Positions 49,234-59,891 of a DNA stretch of 64,000 nucleotides are shown here, piece after piece; the stretch's first letter is position 1; the number at the start of each line of letters is the position of its first letter. The stretch lies in assembly GCF_014596725.1 (NCBI RefSeq), contig NZ_JACVEG010000006.1, forward strand, positions 178,049 through 242,048. Reading direction: 5' to 3'. The stretch comes from Vibrio sp. Y2-5 (GTDB lineage: Bacteria; Pseudomonadota; Gammaproteobacteria; Enterobacterales; Vibrionaceae). A program made the translations under genes and the position numbers. The notes under the pieces were generated by a model that saw only the letters and a list, made by a program, of their open reading frames with translations, ran no database searches and had not been told where the DNA came from.

Positions 49234-50196
49234 ATGTCAGCCCCAAAAATTGTCTTCCTAGATCGCGCAACCATCCCCAAGCATATCGAGTTACCCCGCC
49301 TAACCGTAGAACATGAGTGGCAAGAGTACGATTTTACTAGCCCTGAACAGGTATTTGAGCGCATATACAACGCAGATATCGTCATAACCAACAAAGTCGT
49401 CATCTCCGGTGATGTTTTGGCGCTGTTGCCAAATATTAAGCTGATTGCGGTTTCTGCCACAGGTGTGAATAACGTCGATATTGAGTATTGCCGAGCGAAC
49501 AATATTGCTGTTTGTAATGTTCAGGGTTATGCCACTCGTTCTGTGCCAGAGCATGTCGTGGGGATGATATTTTCTCTTCGTCGTAATCTGATGGGCTATC
49601 ATCACGATATTGCTGCGGGAGAATGGCAACGTAATAAGCAGTTCTGTTTCTTTACTCATCCTATTGGTGATATCGCGGGCTCAACAATGGGCATTATTGG
49701 CGGTGGAGCTTTAGGTCAGGCAACGGCTCAGTTAGCCAAAGCTCTGGGTATGAATGTTGTGTTTGCAGAGCGTAAAGGTGCAGAAGAGTGCCGAGAGGGC
49801 TACCTACCATTTGAAACGGTGTTAAAGCAGGCGGATGTGATAACACTGCATTGTCCATTAAGTGAAGAGACGCGCAATATTATTGACGAGCAAGAGTTTG
49901 CTCAGATGAAGCCTAACGCGATTCTGATTAATACTGGTCGCGGTGGATTAGTGAATGAGATTGCGCTGGTGGATGCACTCAAAAAACGCCAAATAGCAGG
50001 GGCTGGTGTGGATGTCTTTACTCAAGAGCCAGCAGATATTGATAATCCGCTGTTAGCGAATATGGATCTGCCCAACTTATTACTTACACCCCATGTCGCG
50101 TGGGGGAGTGATTCTGCCATCAGTCAGCTCGCACAAATTCTGGTCAGTAACATTGAAGCGTTCGTTGAAGGGAAAGAGCAGAACCGAGTGGTTTAG
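49234..50196 (+). CDS. D-2-hydroxyacid dehydrogenase (glycerate dehydrogenase/hydroxypyruvate reductase type)
   Basis: 320 residues. The NAD-binding GIIGGGALGQATAQLAKALG lies near 145-165. The catalytic arginine is in NTGRGGLVNE, the glutamate near DVFTQEPAD, and the histidine in LLTPHVAWGS. It resembles HprA-type enzymes that interconvert hydroxypyruvate and D-glycerate, but the exact substrate cannot be told from sequence. GGAGAAACT precedes the ATG. It is separated from rluA by 82 bases. Confidence 0.86.
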   Translation: MSAPKIVFLDRATIPKHIELPRLTVEHEWQEYDFTSPEQVFERIYNADIVITNKVVISGDVLALLPNIKLIAVSATGVNNVDIEYCRANNIAVCNVQGYATRSVPEHVVGMIFSLRRNLMGYHHDIAAGEWQRNKQFCFFTHPIGDIAGSTMGIIGGGALGQATAQLAKALGMNVVFAERKGAEECREGYLPFETVLKQADVITLHCPLSEETRNIIDEQEFAQMKPNAILINTGRGGLVNEIALVDALKKRQIAGAGVDVFTQEPADIDNPLLANMDLPNLLLTPHVAWGSDSAISQLAQILVSNIEAFVEGKEQNRVV

Positions 50197-50268
50197 GTTC
50201 AACATTTGTCATAACCACCTTCGCTGGAATGACAGCAATAATATAGAAGTGAACGTTCTCAAAAACAA

Positions 50269-50296
50269 AAGGCAGCCAATTGGCTGCCTTACTATT
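50269..50296. terminator. Terminator between the hydroxyacid dehydrogenase gene and valS
   Basis: The palindrome AAGGCAGCCAATTGGCTGCCTT, with T-rich sequence beyond both ends on the outgoing strands. Confidence 0.82.
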
Positions 50297-50313
50297 TTTT
50301 GTTCTAGCTGAGA

Positions 50314-53175
50314 TTATAGAGCAGCGATAGTCGCTTTCTGTTCTTCCAATTTCGCTAGCGTATCTTTGTAGCCTTCAAGCTTTTCACGCTCTTTTGCGAT
50401 AACCGCTTCAGGCGCTTTAGCTACGAAGCCTTCGTTACTTAGCTTACCTTCGATGCGTTTGATTTCGCCTTCAGTCTTCGCTACTTCTTTCGCTAGACGC
50501 GCCAATTCTGCATCTTTATCGATAAGACCAGCCATTGGGATCATCAGCTCAGATTTAGCAACAAGAGCAGTCGCACATGCTGGAGTTGTCTCACCCGCTG
50601 CCAGTACGCGTACGCTTTCAAGTTTCGCCAGAGAAACCAGTACTTGCTTGTTCGCTTCCAGACGCTCAGCATCTTTCTCACTTGCTGCTTTCAGCATAAC
50701 TTCAAGTGGTTTACCCGGGTTGATATCGTACTCTGCACGCAGGTTACGAATACCAGTAATAAATGATTTCACCCATTCGATGTCATCCAGAGCTTCCTGA
50801 TGGAAGTTCTCTGCATCGTACTGAGGTAGAGCTTGAAGCATGATTGTATCGCCTTCAACACCGTCTACCAGTGGCTTGATGCTTTGCCAGATAGTTTCAG
50901 TGATGTATGGCAATACTGGATGAGCCAGACGCAGAGTCTTCTCTAGCACAGTGATTAGCGTGCGACGTGTTGCACGTTGCTGCGCTTCAGAGCCTTTCCA
51001 TAATACTGGTTTAGTCAGTTCTAGGTACCAGTCACAGAATTGGTTCCAGATGAACTCATATAGCGTGTTAGCCGCCATATCTAAGCGGTAGTTATCGATA
51101 TGCTCATTGAAGGCTTTGGCTGCCAGTTCAAACTGAGACTCGATCCATTTGTCTGCTAGTGAGTACTCAAGTTCTGCACCCGCAGTGAAGCCACAATCTT
51201 GTTCTTCTGTGTTCATCATTACGTAACGACTCGCGTTCCATAATTTGTTACAGAAGTTGCGGTAACCTTCAAGTCGCTTCATATCCCAGTTGATATCACG
51301 GCCCGTAGAAGCCATTGCTGCAAGAGTAAAGCGCAGTGCATCAGTACCGTACGGTTCGATACCGTTTTCGAAAGTCTTACGTGTGTTCTTTTCGATCTTC
51401 TTAGCAAGCTGAGGCTGCATCATGTTACCGGTACGCTTGGTTACCAGTGACTCAAGATCAATACCATCGATCATATCGATAGGGTCTAGCACGTTACCTT
51501 TCGATTTCGACATCTTGTCGCCGTTTTCGTCACGGATCAGGCCAGTAACGTAAACCGTTTTGAATGGAACTTGTGGTTTGCCGTCTTCATCTTTGATGAA
51601 GTGCATGGTCATCATGATCATACGAGCAACCCAGAAGAAGATGATGTCAAAGCCTGTCACCAATACTTCAGATGGGTGGAATACTTTCAGTGCGTCAGTC
51701 TTCTCCGGCCAGCCAAGAGTACCGAACGTCCAAAGTGCAGAAGAGAACCAAGTATCAAGAACGTCTTCGTCTTGGCTTAGTGTTACATCAGCTGGGATGT
51801 TGTTATCGGCACGAACTTCTTCTTCGTTGCGGCCAACGTAAACATTACCTTCAGCATCGTACCAAGCCGGGATACGGTGACCCCACCAAAGTTGACGAGA
51901 GATACACCAGTCTTGAATATCACGCATCCAAGAGAAGTACATGTTTTCGTACTGTTTTGGAACGAACTGGATATCGCCATCTTCAACCGCTTTAACTGCA
52001 GGCTCAGCAAGAATACCTGCACGGACGTACCATTGGTCAGTCAGCATTGGTTCGATAACCACGCCACCACGGTCACCGTAAGGAACGGTTAGGTCATGAT
52101 CTTTGATTTCGTCTAGTAAGCCAAGCTCTTCAAATTCAGCCACGATTGCTTTACGTGCTGCAAAACGTTCCATGCCTTGGTATTTAGCTGGAAGTTCCGT
52201 GCTGTATGCTTCGCTTGCTTCACCGTTTGAGTTGAATACTTCCGCTGCATCGCGAACGTTAGCATCAAAGGTGAAGATGTTGATCATTGGTAGCTGGTGG
52301 CGCTTACCTACTTCATAGTCGTTGAAGTCGTGAGCTGGTGTGATTTTCACACAACCCGTTCCTTTTTCCATATCGGCGTGTTCGTCACCCACGATAGGGA
52401 TACGACGATCAACGATTGGAAGGATGATTTCTTTACCGATAAGATCTTTGTAACGAGGATCTTCCGGGTTTACTGCCACGCCTGTATCACCCAGCATGGT
52501 TTCAGGACGAGTGGTTGCAACAACAATGTAGTCTTTACCTTCAGCAGTCTTAACACCATCAGCTAGAGGGTAGCGGAAGTGCCACATGTTGCCTTTAACG
52601 TCTTTGTTTTCAACTTCAAGATCAGAAATTGCGGTGTGCAGTTTTGGATCCCAGTTAACCAGACGTTTACCACGATAGATAAGATCATCTTTGTATAGAC
52701 GAACGAACACTTCCTGAACCGCTTTGTAGAAGCCGTCATCCATAGTGAAACGTTCACGATCCCAATCAACCGATGCACCTAAGCGACGAAGCTGCTTAGT
52801 GATGGTGCCACCAGACTCGTTTTTCCATTCCCAAATTTTATCGATGAATGCATCACGGCCGTAATCGTGCTTAGTTTTGCCTTCTTCTGCAGCGATTTTA
52901 CGCTCAACAACCATTTGAGTTGCGATACCAGCGTGGTCTGTACCCACTTGCCAAAGGGTATTTTTGCCCTTCATGCGTTGGCAACGAATCAAGGTATCCA
53001 TAATGGTATCTTGGAATGCGTGACCCATATGAAGGCTACCAGTGACGTTCGGTGGCGGGATCATGATGCTGTATGCGTCTTTTGATGTGTCACCGTGAGG
53101 CTTAAAGTAGCCTTTTTCTTCCCAAGTCTTATACAGATCTTGTTCGATTGATGTTGGGTTGTATGTCTTTTCCAT
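50314..53175 (-). CDS. valS: Valyl-tRNA synthetase
   Basis: 953 residues, class I. The HIGH-type motif is HMGH (49-52) in [14 protein letters not shown]; the KMSKS loop is [11 protein letters not shown] near residue 555. The CP1 editing domain lies between, an anticodon domain follows, and the C-terminal coiled coil covers about the last 65 residues. It charges tRNA-Val. It lies downstream of holC, the same order as holC-valS in enterobacteria. Confidence 0.97.
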   Translation of the reverse strand: MEKTYNPTSIEQDLYKTWEEKGYFKPHGDTSKDAYSIMIPPPNVTGSLHMGHAFQDTIMDTLIRCQRMKGKNTLWQVGTDHAGIATQMVVERKIAAEEGKTKHDYGRDAFIDKIWEWKNESGGTITKQLRRLGASVDWDRERFTMDDGFYKAVQEVFVRLYKDDLIYRGKRLVNWDPKLHTAISDLEVENKDVKGNMWHFRYPLADGVKTAEGKDYIVVATTRPETMLGDTGVAVNPEDPRYKDLIGKEIILPIVDRRIPIVGDEHADMEKGTGCVKITPAHDFNDYEVGKRHQLPMINIFTFDANVRDAAEVFNSNGEASEAYSTELPAKYQGMERFAARKAIVAEFEELGLLDEIKDHDLTVPYGDRGGVVIEPMLTDQWYVRAGILAEPAVKAVEDGDIQFVPKQYENMYFSWMRDIQDWCISRQLWWGHRIPAWYDAEGNVYVGRNEEEVRADNNIPADVTLSQDEDVLDTWFSSALWTFGTLGWPEKTDALKVFHPSEVLVTGFDIIFFWVARMIMMTMHFIKDEDGKPQVPFKTVYVTGLIRDENGDKMSKSKGNVLDPIDMIDGIDLESLVTKRTGNMMQPQLAKKIEKNTRKTFENGIEPYGTDALRFTLAAMASTGRDINWDMKRLEGYRNFCNKLWNASRYVMMNTEEQDCGFTAGAELEYSLADKWIESQFELAAKAFNEHIDNYRLDMAANTLYEFIWNQFCDWYLELTKPVLWKGSEAQQRATRRTLITVLEKTLRLAHPVLPYITETIWQSIKPLVDGVEGDTIMLQALPQYDAENFHQEALDDIEWVKSFITGIRNLRAEYDINPGKPLEVMLKAASEKDAERLEANKQVLVSLAKLESVRVLAAGETTPACATALVAKSELMIPMAGLIDKDAELARLAKEVAKTEGEIKRIEGKLSNEGFVAKAPEAVIAKEREKLEGYKDTLAKLEEQKATIAAL

Positions 53176-53289
53176 AGTGCTCTTAAATGGATGCTTTGAT
53201 GGTTAATTTAAGTCTATCGCTATAAGTGAGTTCTCTTTCTCAAGAGAGCTTAACTATAAGGATGAACATTTATTTTTATCCAGTTGGTT

Positions 53290-53739
53290 TTACGGATACT
53301 GGATTTCAATGGTCTGCAATTGATAACCGGCTTGGCGATACAATTTGTAACGTTCGCGCGCCAATTGTTTTGCTTTTTCTTCGCAGGGGACGAAGTCTAC
53401 CACCTCTGTGAAGGCGTTCGCAAAGGTTGTATGATTATCGGCCAAATTTATTACCAATTGGCGGTTCCAAGAAGGTTTCACGCCAATATGGCCAATCTCA
53501 ATATGAGTGCCGTATTTCGGACCTTCTCCTACTAGATTATGTGCGACAAAATCATTCGCTTCCACTTGCCAAAAACATTCCGCCATTCTTTCGGCATGCA
53601 CTTTATCTCCACATTGTAGGTACACTTTTGCACCTTGACGTGAAAAGTGTTGGCAGAGATAAACCACGTAATCATTGAACCCCTGTGCAGAGCTTTGTGG
53701 GCTATCTTCTTTGACGATGTAGAACGTTGCTGTAGGCAT
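53290..53739 (-). CDS. holC: DNA polymerase III chi subunit
   Basis: 149 residues. The HolC pattern MPTATFYIVKED start, FSRQGAKVYLQCGDKVHAERMAECFWQ and the FVPCEEKAKQLARERYKLYRQAGYQLQ end are visible. Chi links the clamp loader (with psi) to SSB at the replication fork. It lies between pepA and valS on the same strand, but a terminator separates it from pepA. Confidence 0.93.
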   Translation of the reverse strand: MPTATFYIVKEDSPQSSAQGFNDYVVYLCQHFSRQGAKVYLQCGDKVHAERMAECFWQVEANDFVAHNLVGEGPKYGTHIEIGHIGVKPSWNRQLVINLADNHTTFANAFTEVVDFVPCEEKAKQLARERYKLYRQAGYQLQTIEIQYP

Positions 53740-53768
53740 AGTGTTTTTGTACTTAGAACCGTATTACT

Positions 53769-53794
53769 AAAAAAGGGCCTTACGGCCCTTTTTA
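53769..53794 (-). terminator. Intrinsic terminator of pepA
   Basis: AAGGGCC and GGCCCTT pair with a short TTAC-type loop, A-run on one side and T-run on the other, 10 bases past the pepA stop. Confidence 0.86.
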
Positions 53795-53804
53795 TCAATG
53801 AGGA

Positions 53805-55313
53805 TTATTCCTCGGTCTCTTGGCCACTGCGGTTAAGCAGGAATTGGACAAGCATTGAGACCGGACGCCCCGTAGAACCTTTCGCCGCGCCAGATTTCCA
53901 AGCGGTACCTGCGATATCTAGGTGCGCCCAGTTGTACTTCTTAGCGAATTTAGACAGGAAACAACCTGCGGTAATCGTGCCACCTGGACGACCGCCGATG
54001 TTTGCCATGTCAGCAAATGGACTCTTTAGTTGTTCGTGGTATTCGTCAGCCATTGGCAGACGCCATGCACGGTCACTTGCTTGCTCAGAAGCATTAACAA
54101 GTTCATGAGCGAGAGGGTTGTGGTTCGATACCACACCACTAATGTGGTGACCCAATGCGATAACACATGCTCCAGTAAGCGTTGCTACGTCAACCACGCA
54201 ATCCGGTTCAAAGCGCTCAACATAAGTCAGAGCATCACAAAGAACCAAACGGCCTTCAGCATCGGTGTTTAGTACTTCAACTGTTTGACCAGACATGGTG
54301 GTTAAGATGTCACCCGGGCGGTAAGCGTTGCTACCAGGCATGTTTTCACAGCCAGCCAGAACACCGATAACGTTTAGCGGTAGGTTCAGTTTCGCCAACG
54401 CTTTCATTGTACCGAATACTGAAGCTGCACCACACATGTCGTATTTCATCTCATCCATGCCTTCGCCTGGTTTAAGAGAAATACCGCCTGAATCGAAAGT
54501 CAGACCTTTACCTACAAGAACGATCGGTTTTGCTTCTGAGTCAGGGTTGCCCTTGTACTCCATGATGGACATCATTGATTCGTTTTTCGAACCACGACCA
54601 ACCGCTAGGTACGAGCTCATACCCAGTTTTTCCATCTCTTCTTCACCGATAATCTTGGTGGTTACGGTTTCGTAATCATCCGCAAGACGACGAGCTTGAG
54701 AAGCTAAGTAAGCTGGGTTTGCGACGTTTGGCGGCATGTTACCCAAATCTTTACAAGCTCTAACACCAGATGAAATCGCTAAACCGTGAGAAATTGCGCG
54801 CTCACCTAAGCTTAATTCACGACGGGTTGGTACGTTAAATACCAATTTACGTAATGGACGGCGAGTTTCAGGCTTGATTGTTTTGAACTGGTCAAAGGTG
54901 TAAAGGCCGTCTTTGGTTGCTTCAACAGCTTGACGAACTTTCCAATAAGTATCACGACCTTTTACGTGTAACTCAGTCAAAAAGCACACTGCTTCCATTG
55001 AACCAGTTTCGTTCAAAGTACTGATGGTTTTTTGGATGATTTCTTTGTATTGTCGCTCACCTAGTTCGCGCTCTTTACCGCAACCAACTAGTAATACGCG
55101 CTCAGAAAGAACACCCGGTACTTGATGCAGAAGAAGCATCTGACCTGGTTTACCTTCTAGGTCACCACGACGAAGTAGTGAACTAATATAGCCGTCGCTG
55201 ATTTTATCGAGCTGTTCTGCGACTGGAGAAAGGCGACGTGGTTCGAATACCCCAACAACAATACATGCACTGCGTTGTTTTTCAGGGCTACCACTTTTAA
55301 CACTGAACTCCAT
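53805..55313 (-). CDS. pepA: Cytosol aminopeptidase PepA (leucyl aminopeptidase, M17)
   Basis: 502 residues from the ATG at 55313 with AGGAG upstream. The M17 signature [14 protein letters not shown] is complete, and [30 protein letters not shown] carries metal ligands. It removes N-terminal residues from peptides and also acts as a DNA-binding accessory factor in plasmid recombination and in carAB control in E. coli. It is divergent from lptF with a 191-bp gap. Confidence 0.97.
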   Translation of the reverse strand: MEFSVKSGSPEKQRSACIVVGVFEPRRLSPVAEQLDKISDGYISSLLRRGDLEGKPGQMLLLHQVPGVLSERVLLVGCGKERELGERQYKEIIQKTISTLNETGSMEAVCFLTELHVKGRDTYWKVRQAVEATKDGLYTFDQFKTIKPETRRPLRKLVFNVPTRRELSLGERAISHGLAISSGVRACKDLGNMPPNVANPAYLASQARRLADDYETVTTKIIGEEEMEKLGMSSYLAVGRGSKNESMMSIMEYKGNPDSEAKPIVLVGKGLTFDSGGISLKPGEGMDEMKYDMCGAASVFGTMKALAKLNLPLNVIGVLAGCENMPGSNAYRPGDILTTMSGQTVEVLNTDAEGRLVLCDALTYVERFEPDCVVDVATLTGACVIALGHHISGVVSNHNPLAHELVNASEQASDRAWRLPMADEYHEQLKSPFADMANIGGRPGGTITAGCFLSKFAKKYNWAHLDIAGTAWKSGAAKGSTGRPVSMLVQFLLNRSGQETEE

Positions 55314-55504
55314 GCGTACTCCTACATCTTGAAGACAAATAGAACTAAATGTTAGATAATGCATCTACACTTGTTGAATCCTTATCAGGATTACATCTTT
55401 GTTAAGTGTACTAACAGTTAGTCAAAAATTAAAAAAATAAAAGATTCAACGAGAAATTATAGTGATTCCATCAAAAAAACAAGTTTTGTATAGGTAATTT
55501 CAGC

Positions 55505-56608
55505 GTGATTATTGTTAGATATTTGATCCGCGAGACACTAAAGAGCCAATTTGCGATATTTTTCGTACTTTTTTTAGTGTTTTTAAGCCAAAAGTTTATT
55601 CGCGTTTTGGCTGATGCTTCCGACGGTGAAATTCCAGCTCGAATGATTTTATCCATTGTTGGTCTAAACATGCCTGCAATGGGTTTATTAATGCTGCCTT
55701 TGAGTCTCTATATCGGGATTCTGCTTACTTTTGGCCGTTTATACGCTGAAAGTGAAATTACAGTCATGAATGCAACGGGTATCGGGAATAAGTTCTTGGT
55801 ACGTGCTGCCTTGTATCTTGCAGTTATTACTGCAAGTGTGGCTGCATTCAACTCGATGTGGTTGTCTCCTTGGAGCCAAGACAAAGAAGCACATTTGATG
55901 GAGCAGCTTGCTTCTGAAAACAGTGTCGATTTATTGCAAAAAGGACAGTTTCAACGTTCACCAGACGGTTCTTCGGTGGTTTTCATCGATAATATTGAAA
56001 ACCGTAAACTCTCGAATGTGTTTGTAGCACAACTGGCACCGCGTGAGTCGATCCTTCCAAGTGTGATGTTTTCAAACTATGGAAATGTGAAAGAGTTAAG
56101 CGATGGTCGACAAGTGATCACTATGTACGAAGGTACCCGCTATGAAGGTGTGCCTACTCGTGTCGATTATATGGTGACCAAGTTTGATGAGTACGAAGGC
56201 TTGATAGGGCAGCGCGCAGTAAAAGAGCGTGGTCGAGACTGGGAAGCAATACCAACTCTAGAATTGGTGAAGAACTCGAGCAGACAAGCACAAGCTGAGC
56301 TTCAGTGGCGTATTTCTCTGGTTGTCTGTATTCCATTGTTAACTATGTTGGTTGTTCCTTTATCTGCGGTTAATCCGAGGCAAGGACGTTTTGCCAAGAT
56401 GGGACCAGCAATATTAATTTATCTCACTTACTTCTTGGCAATCAGTGCGACTAAATCGGCGATTGAAGATGGCAGTATTCCTACCATTGTTGGTATGTGG
56501 CCGATAAATGCTGCGCTATTAATTGCGGCGATTATGGCTAACCTGATGGATAGCGTTGCGATAAGAAGATTGAAAGACAAATTCAAACAAAAGAAAAGGG
56601 TAGCTTAG
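55505..56608 (+). CDS. lptF: LPS export ABC transporter permease LptF
   Basis: 367 residues, GTG start. Six membrane helices, three at each end of a periplasmic jelly-roll domain (about 130-260). The MIIVRYLIRETLKSQFAIFFVLFLVF start is typical. LptF pairs with LptG and with LptB (encoded at 28.5 kb). The lptG start follows three bases after its stop. Confidence 0.95.
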   Translation: MIIVRYLIRETLKSQFAIFFVLFLVFLSQKFIRVLADASDGEIPARMILSIVGLNMPAMGLLMLPLSLYIGILLTFGRLYAESEITVMNATGIGNKFLVRAALYLAVITASVAAFNSMWLSPWSQDKEAHLMEQLASENSVDLLQKGQFQRSPDGSSVVFIDNIENRKLSNVFVAQLAPRESILPSVMFSNYGNVKELSDGRQVITMYEGTRYEGVPTRVDYMVTKFDEYEGLIGQRAVKERGRDWEAIPTLELVKNSSRQAQAELQWRISLVVCIPLLTMLVVPLSAVNPRQGRFAKMGPAILIYLTYFLAISATKSAIEDGSIPTIVGMWPINAALLIAAIMANLMDSVAIRRLKDKFKQKKRVA

Positions 56609-56611
56609 GTC

Positions 56612-57682
56612 GTGTTTAAGATTTTAGATTGGTATATCGGACGAACAATCATAGCCACGAGCACCTTGGTACTGATTACTTTTGTCGGTTTGTCTGGAAT
56701 TATCAAATACGTGGAACAGCTACGTAAAGTCGGTGAAGGAACGTATGATTTGCTTCAAGCACTGATTTTCGTCTTGCTTAGTATACCTCGCGATATTGAG
56801 ATGTTCTTCCCGATGGCTGCGTTGTTAGGTGCTTTGATTGGTTTAGGTGCTTTAGCTGCAAGCTCAGAGCTTGTGGTTATGCAAGCGGCTGGCTTTTCTA
56901 AGTTGGATATCGGTTTATCGGTTCTAAAGACAGCTGTGCCTCTTATGATCATCATTACTCTTTTAGGGGAGTGGGGAGCACCACAAGCGCAGAAAATGGC
57001 GCGTGATTTGCGTTCTTTTGCAACGTCTGGAGGACAGATTTTATCTGTTCGTACAGGGGTTTGGGCGAGAGATGCCAACGATTTTATCTTCATAGGCAAG
57101 ATCAATGACAACCGACTTTACGCTATGAATATGTGGCGTTTTGATCAAGATAAGCATTTACGTCAGGTTTATAACGCAAAACAAGTAGACTATGTCGGCG
57201 AAAATATTTGGTTAATGAAAGATGTTGTCGTGACAGATATGAGTGATGACATCGTAATTTCAAAACACTCATTGCCAGAATATCGTTGGGAAACCGCGTT
57301 AGCACCGGATAAATTGGCGGTGGTGACAGTAAAACCTGAAGAGTTAGCGTTAAGTGGGCTTTATGATTATGTTCACTATCTTAAAGCATCAGAACAAGAC
57401 TCATCCCGTTATGAGCTGGCGTTCTGGCGTAAGATTTCTCAGCCGTTTTCTATTGCAGTAATGATGCTGATGGCGCTCTCATTTATATTTGGTCCGCTAA
57501 GAAGTGTAACCATGGGAGCCCGAATTTTGTCTGGGGTAATTGCAGGTTTCACCTTCTATATTTCTAGTGAATTCTTTGGACCTCTTAGCTTGGTTTACAA
57601 TATACCGCCTGTGTTTGGCGCTGTTGCTCCAAGTTTGGTGTTCTTAACTATCGCTCTGTTGCTATTGAGAAGAAAACTCTAA
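56612..57682 (+). CDS. lptG: LPS export ABC transporter permease LptG
   Basis: 356 residues, GTG start, with the same six-helix plus jelly-roll layout as LptF. It begins MFKILDWYIGRTIIAT and ends in LLLLRRKL. It extracts LPS from the inner membrane together with LptF and LptB. A strong terminator follows. Confidence 0.95.
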   Translation: MFKILDWYIGRTIIATSTLVLITFVGLSGIIKYVEQLRKVGEGTYDLLQALIFVLLSIPRDIEMFFPMAALLGALIGLGALAASSELVVMQAAGFSKLDIGLSVLKTAVPLMIIITLLGEWGAPQAQKMARDLRSFATSGGQILSVRTGVWARDANDFIFIGKINDNRLYAMNMWRFDQDKHLRQVYNAKQVDYVGENIWLMKDVVVTDMSDDIVISKHSLPEYRWETALAPDKLAVVTVKPEELALSGLYDYVHYLKASEQDSSRYELAFWRKISQPFSIAVMMLMALSFIFGPLRSVTMGARILSGVIAGFTFYISSEFFGPLSLVYNIPPVFGAVAPSLVFLTIALLLLRRKL

Positions 57683-57687
57683 TAAAT

Positions 57688-57714
57688 AAAAAGGAAGGCT
57701 TAGCCTTCCTTTTT
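57688..57714. terminator. Bidirectional terminator between lptG and the RDD gene
   Basis: AAAAAGGAAGGC and GCCTTCCTTTTT form a stem with a minimal loop. Confidence 0.9.
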
Positions 57715-57739
57715 ATTGTCTGTAAATGGTGAACTGGTA

Positions 57740-58213
57740 TTAGCGAACCTTTGGTAACACCACCACTTCAGTCTTTGCCCACATATCTTGGAAACTGCGT
57801 TTTTCTGGGTCAATTAAAACCGTTAGATTACCTAAGCCAAAGCACGATGTAGCGAGCCTAATAAGTGCTTGAGTAACCGTGATGCTATTGCCGTCGCTAT
57901 TGCGAACAACAATCTTCCACGCTCTCATTCCGAGTGTCTGTCCAGCTCGTGTCCAAAAATAAACAAAGAAAGATACCCAAGCTAGAGCAAGGTAAAGAGT
58001 ATAAACAGGGCTCCAAATTGGATGGCCTGTCAATAAGTCACTGGCATCTTGATAGGGTGCATAGCTCATTAAGCCAGCAGCAACCAGAGCTTCCATCAAA
58101 GCTACGATAACACCACCTGCTATCATCAGAATGGCCAACACGATTAATGAGTCATAAATTAAAGCGCCTAAACGGCGAAAAAAGCCAGCAGGTGGCAAAG
58201 TAGTAGTAGTCAT
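57740..58213 (-). CDS. RDD family membrane protein
   Basis: 157 residues from the ATG at 58213; a TTG at 58222 is an alternative. It has three membrane helices and the family motif FFRRLGALIYDSLIVLA (Arg-Leu...Asp at the start of helix 1), plus the TRAGQTLGMRAWKIVV segment. RDD proteins have no general function. It stands next to lptG but on the opposite strand. Confidence 0.85.
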   Translation of the reverse strand: MTTTTLPPAGFFRRLGALIYDSLIVLAILMIAGGVIVALMEALVAAGLMSYAPYQDASDLLTGHPIWSPVYTLYLALAWVSFFVYFWTRAGQTLGMRAWKIVVRNSDGNSITVTQALIRLATSCFGLGNLTVLIDPEKRSFQDMWAKTEVVVLPKVR

Positions 58214-58346
58214 AACGAGCAAACATTCCTAATTAGATGGCCGCAAGGATATAGGTTGCAACCATAGCTGAAAAGAGAGCCAGTGCACAGGTTCTGTTTT
58301 TATGGTGAAATATTCAGCAAACGATTTTGTTTTCAATATATTGCTA

Positions 58347-58374
58347 TTGCACCCGTTAGTTTCTTCCGTATAAT
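58347..58374 (+). promoter_or_regulatory. Promoter of tRNA-Leu
   Basis: TTGCAC (58347-58352), a 16-base spacer and a perfect TATAAT (58369-58374), 29 bases before the tRNA. Confidence 0.72.
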
Positions 58375-58402
58375 GCCAATCATCAAAGGCAATAGCCTAG
58401 AT

Positions 58403-58487
58403 GCCGGTATGGTGAAATTGGTATACACGACGGATTCAAAATCCGTTGCCTTCGGGCGTGGCGGTTCAAGTCCGCCTACCGGTACCA
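58403..58487 (+). tRNA. leuX: tRNA-Leu(CAA)
   Basis: 85 bases with a long variable arm as in class II tRNAs. Acceptor arms GCCGGTA and TACCGGT pair with one G-U; the anticodon loop TTCAAAA inside the stem ACGGA/TCCGT gives anticodon CAA (decodes UUG). GGTTCAAGTCC is the T loop and CCA is encoded. It stands alone with its own promoter and terminator. The symbol is by analogy with E. coli leuX. Confidence 0.93.
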
Positions 58488-58498
58488 TATTTAAATGA

Positions 58499-58526
58499 TA
58501 AAGCCTCGACGTAAGTCGGGGCTTTG
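58499..58526 (+). terminator. Terminator of tRNA-Leu
   Basis: AAAGCCTCGAC and GTCGGGGCTTT pair around a 4-base loop, 12 bases past the tRNA; a short T-rich stretch follows. Confidence 0.78.
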
Positions 58527-58767
58527 TTGTATCTGCTTTAGGGGAAATTTCTTTCCTACCCATCTATCCGCGAAAGACTAGGTTGGTGCATATCCACATT
58601 GGTCTGCATTAATGTGGTGCGCTATCTCTTCTACCTAATCTTCAATACTTACTCTAAGCCTTATTGATTCTTTATTGATGTTACTTGCCTACTTGGTCAG
58701 CTTTTTGCTTATTGGGCTACATAATAAAAAGTTGCTCGCATAAGTGAGCTGTTTACAAGGAGAAAGT

Positions 58768-59736
58768 ATGACGCTACCAATTATTGATATTTCCCCACTG
58801 AATTCTGAAAACAGAGAAGACTGGCAACCAGTTATTCAACAGATTGATAGTGCCTGCCGCGAACTTGGCTTTTTTTATATTACTGGTCATGGCATTCCTC
58901 AGCAGCAGTTTGACCACATTCAATCAATGGCCAACTTATTATTTAGCTTGCCAGAAGAAGAGAAGCAGAAAATTTCGATCGAGAAGAGTAATAACCACCG
59001 TGGGTGGGGGAGACTGAGTGCTGAAAAGCTTGATCCCTTAGGTGAGTTGGATTGCAAAGAGTCATTTGATATGGCGCTAGACCTTTCTCCCTATCATTCT
59101 CAAGTTCTGCGTTGTCCCGATCTATATGGACCGAACCAATACCCTAACATCGATGGCTTCGCTCAGGCGGTTAGTCAACATTACTCTTTGACGCTTGATG
59201 TTGGTTTGAAAATCCTAAAAGCAATGGCAATCGCTTTGGGAGAAGATGAGGACTTCTTTTCTAAAAGTTTCACTTTGCCCATTTCTGTTTTGCGCATGCT
59301 CAGTTACCCAAGCCAAACCCAAGAAACAAACGGAGCTGGTGCCCATACGGATTACGGCTGTATTACTCTGCTGTATCAAGATCAAAGTGGCGGATTGCAG
59401 GTTCTGAATAAACAAGATGAGTGGATGGATGCCACTCCAATTGATGGAGCGTTTGTCGTGAACATCGGTGATTTAATGCAGCGTTGGACGAATGACATCT
59501 ATCGCTCAACCAAACACAGAGTGGCGAGCCCAACATCAGGTAAATCTCGTTTTTCTATGCCTTTCTTTGTTGAACCGGATTTTGATACTCAGGTAGAAAC
59601 ACTGACTTCGTGTCTGGAAGAGAAGCAAGGTAAAGGTGGCTATCCACTAATTACAGCAGGGGACTGGATATTATCCCGCTTTGAAGATACCTATTCGTAT
59701 CGTCGACAAGTCGAAGACGGTGTTGTCGAGGTTTGA
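58768..59736 (+). CDS. 2-oxoglutarate/Fe(II) oxygenase, isopenicillin N synthase family
   Basis: 322 residues from the ATG at 58768 with AAGGAG upstream. The DIOX_N domain (PIIDISPLNS...ITGHGIP) is followed by the oxygenase core with the iron ligands H193, D195 (AHTDYG) and H250, and the 2-oxoglutarate site R261-x-S263. The substrate is unknown; such bacterial homologs are widespread and usually not tied to penicillin synthesis. A hairpin lies downstream. Confidence 0.87.
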   Translation: MTLPIIDISPLNSENREDWQPVIQQIDSACRELGFFYITGHGIPQQQFDHIQSMANLLFSLPEEEKQKISIEKSNNHRGWGRLSAEKLDPLGELDCKESFDMALDLSPYHSQVLRCPDLYGPNQYPNIDGFAQAVSQHYSLTLDVGLKILKAMAIALGEDEDFFSKSFTLPISVLRMLSYPSQTQETNGAGAHTDYGCITLLYQDQSGGLQVLNKQDEWMDATPIDGAFVVNIGDLMQRWTNDIYRSTKHRVASPTSGKSRFSMPFFVEPDFDTQVETLTSCLEEKQGKGGYPLITAGDWILSRFEDTYSYRRQVEDGVVEV

Positions 59737-59826
59737 TTTGTAAGCTTCTTTGTCCTTTTGAAGCAGAGTTTAATGTCACGAAATTGAATTTGCTCAATCA
59801 ATCTAAAGAGTTGGTCGACTATAGTT

Positions 59827-59859
59827 AGATAAAGCCACTCAGATTATGAGTGGCTATCT
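59827..59859. terminator. Hairpin between the oxygenase gene and the GGDEF-EAL-CBS gene
   Basis: GCCACTC and GAGTGGC form a 7-bp stem with loop AGATTAT, extended by AGATA/TATCT arms. No strong T-run follows; a terminator or leader structure is possible. Confidence 0.5.
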
Positions 59860-59891
59860 TGGCTGAAGTTTTTGCAACTTAGGGTGAATGT

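Noticed and set aside
58768..59736. Isopenicillin N synthase (antibiotic biosynthesis)
   Set aside because: Only the general oxygenase family is supported; no beta-lactam biosynthesis genes are near.
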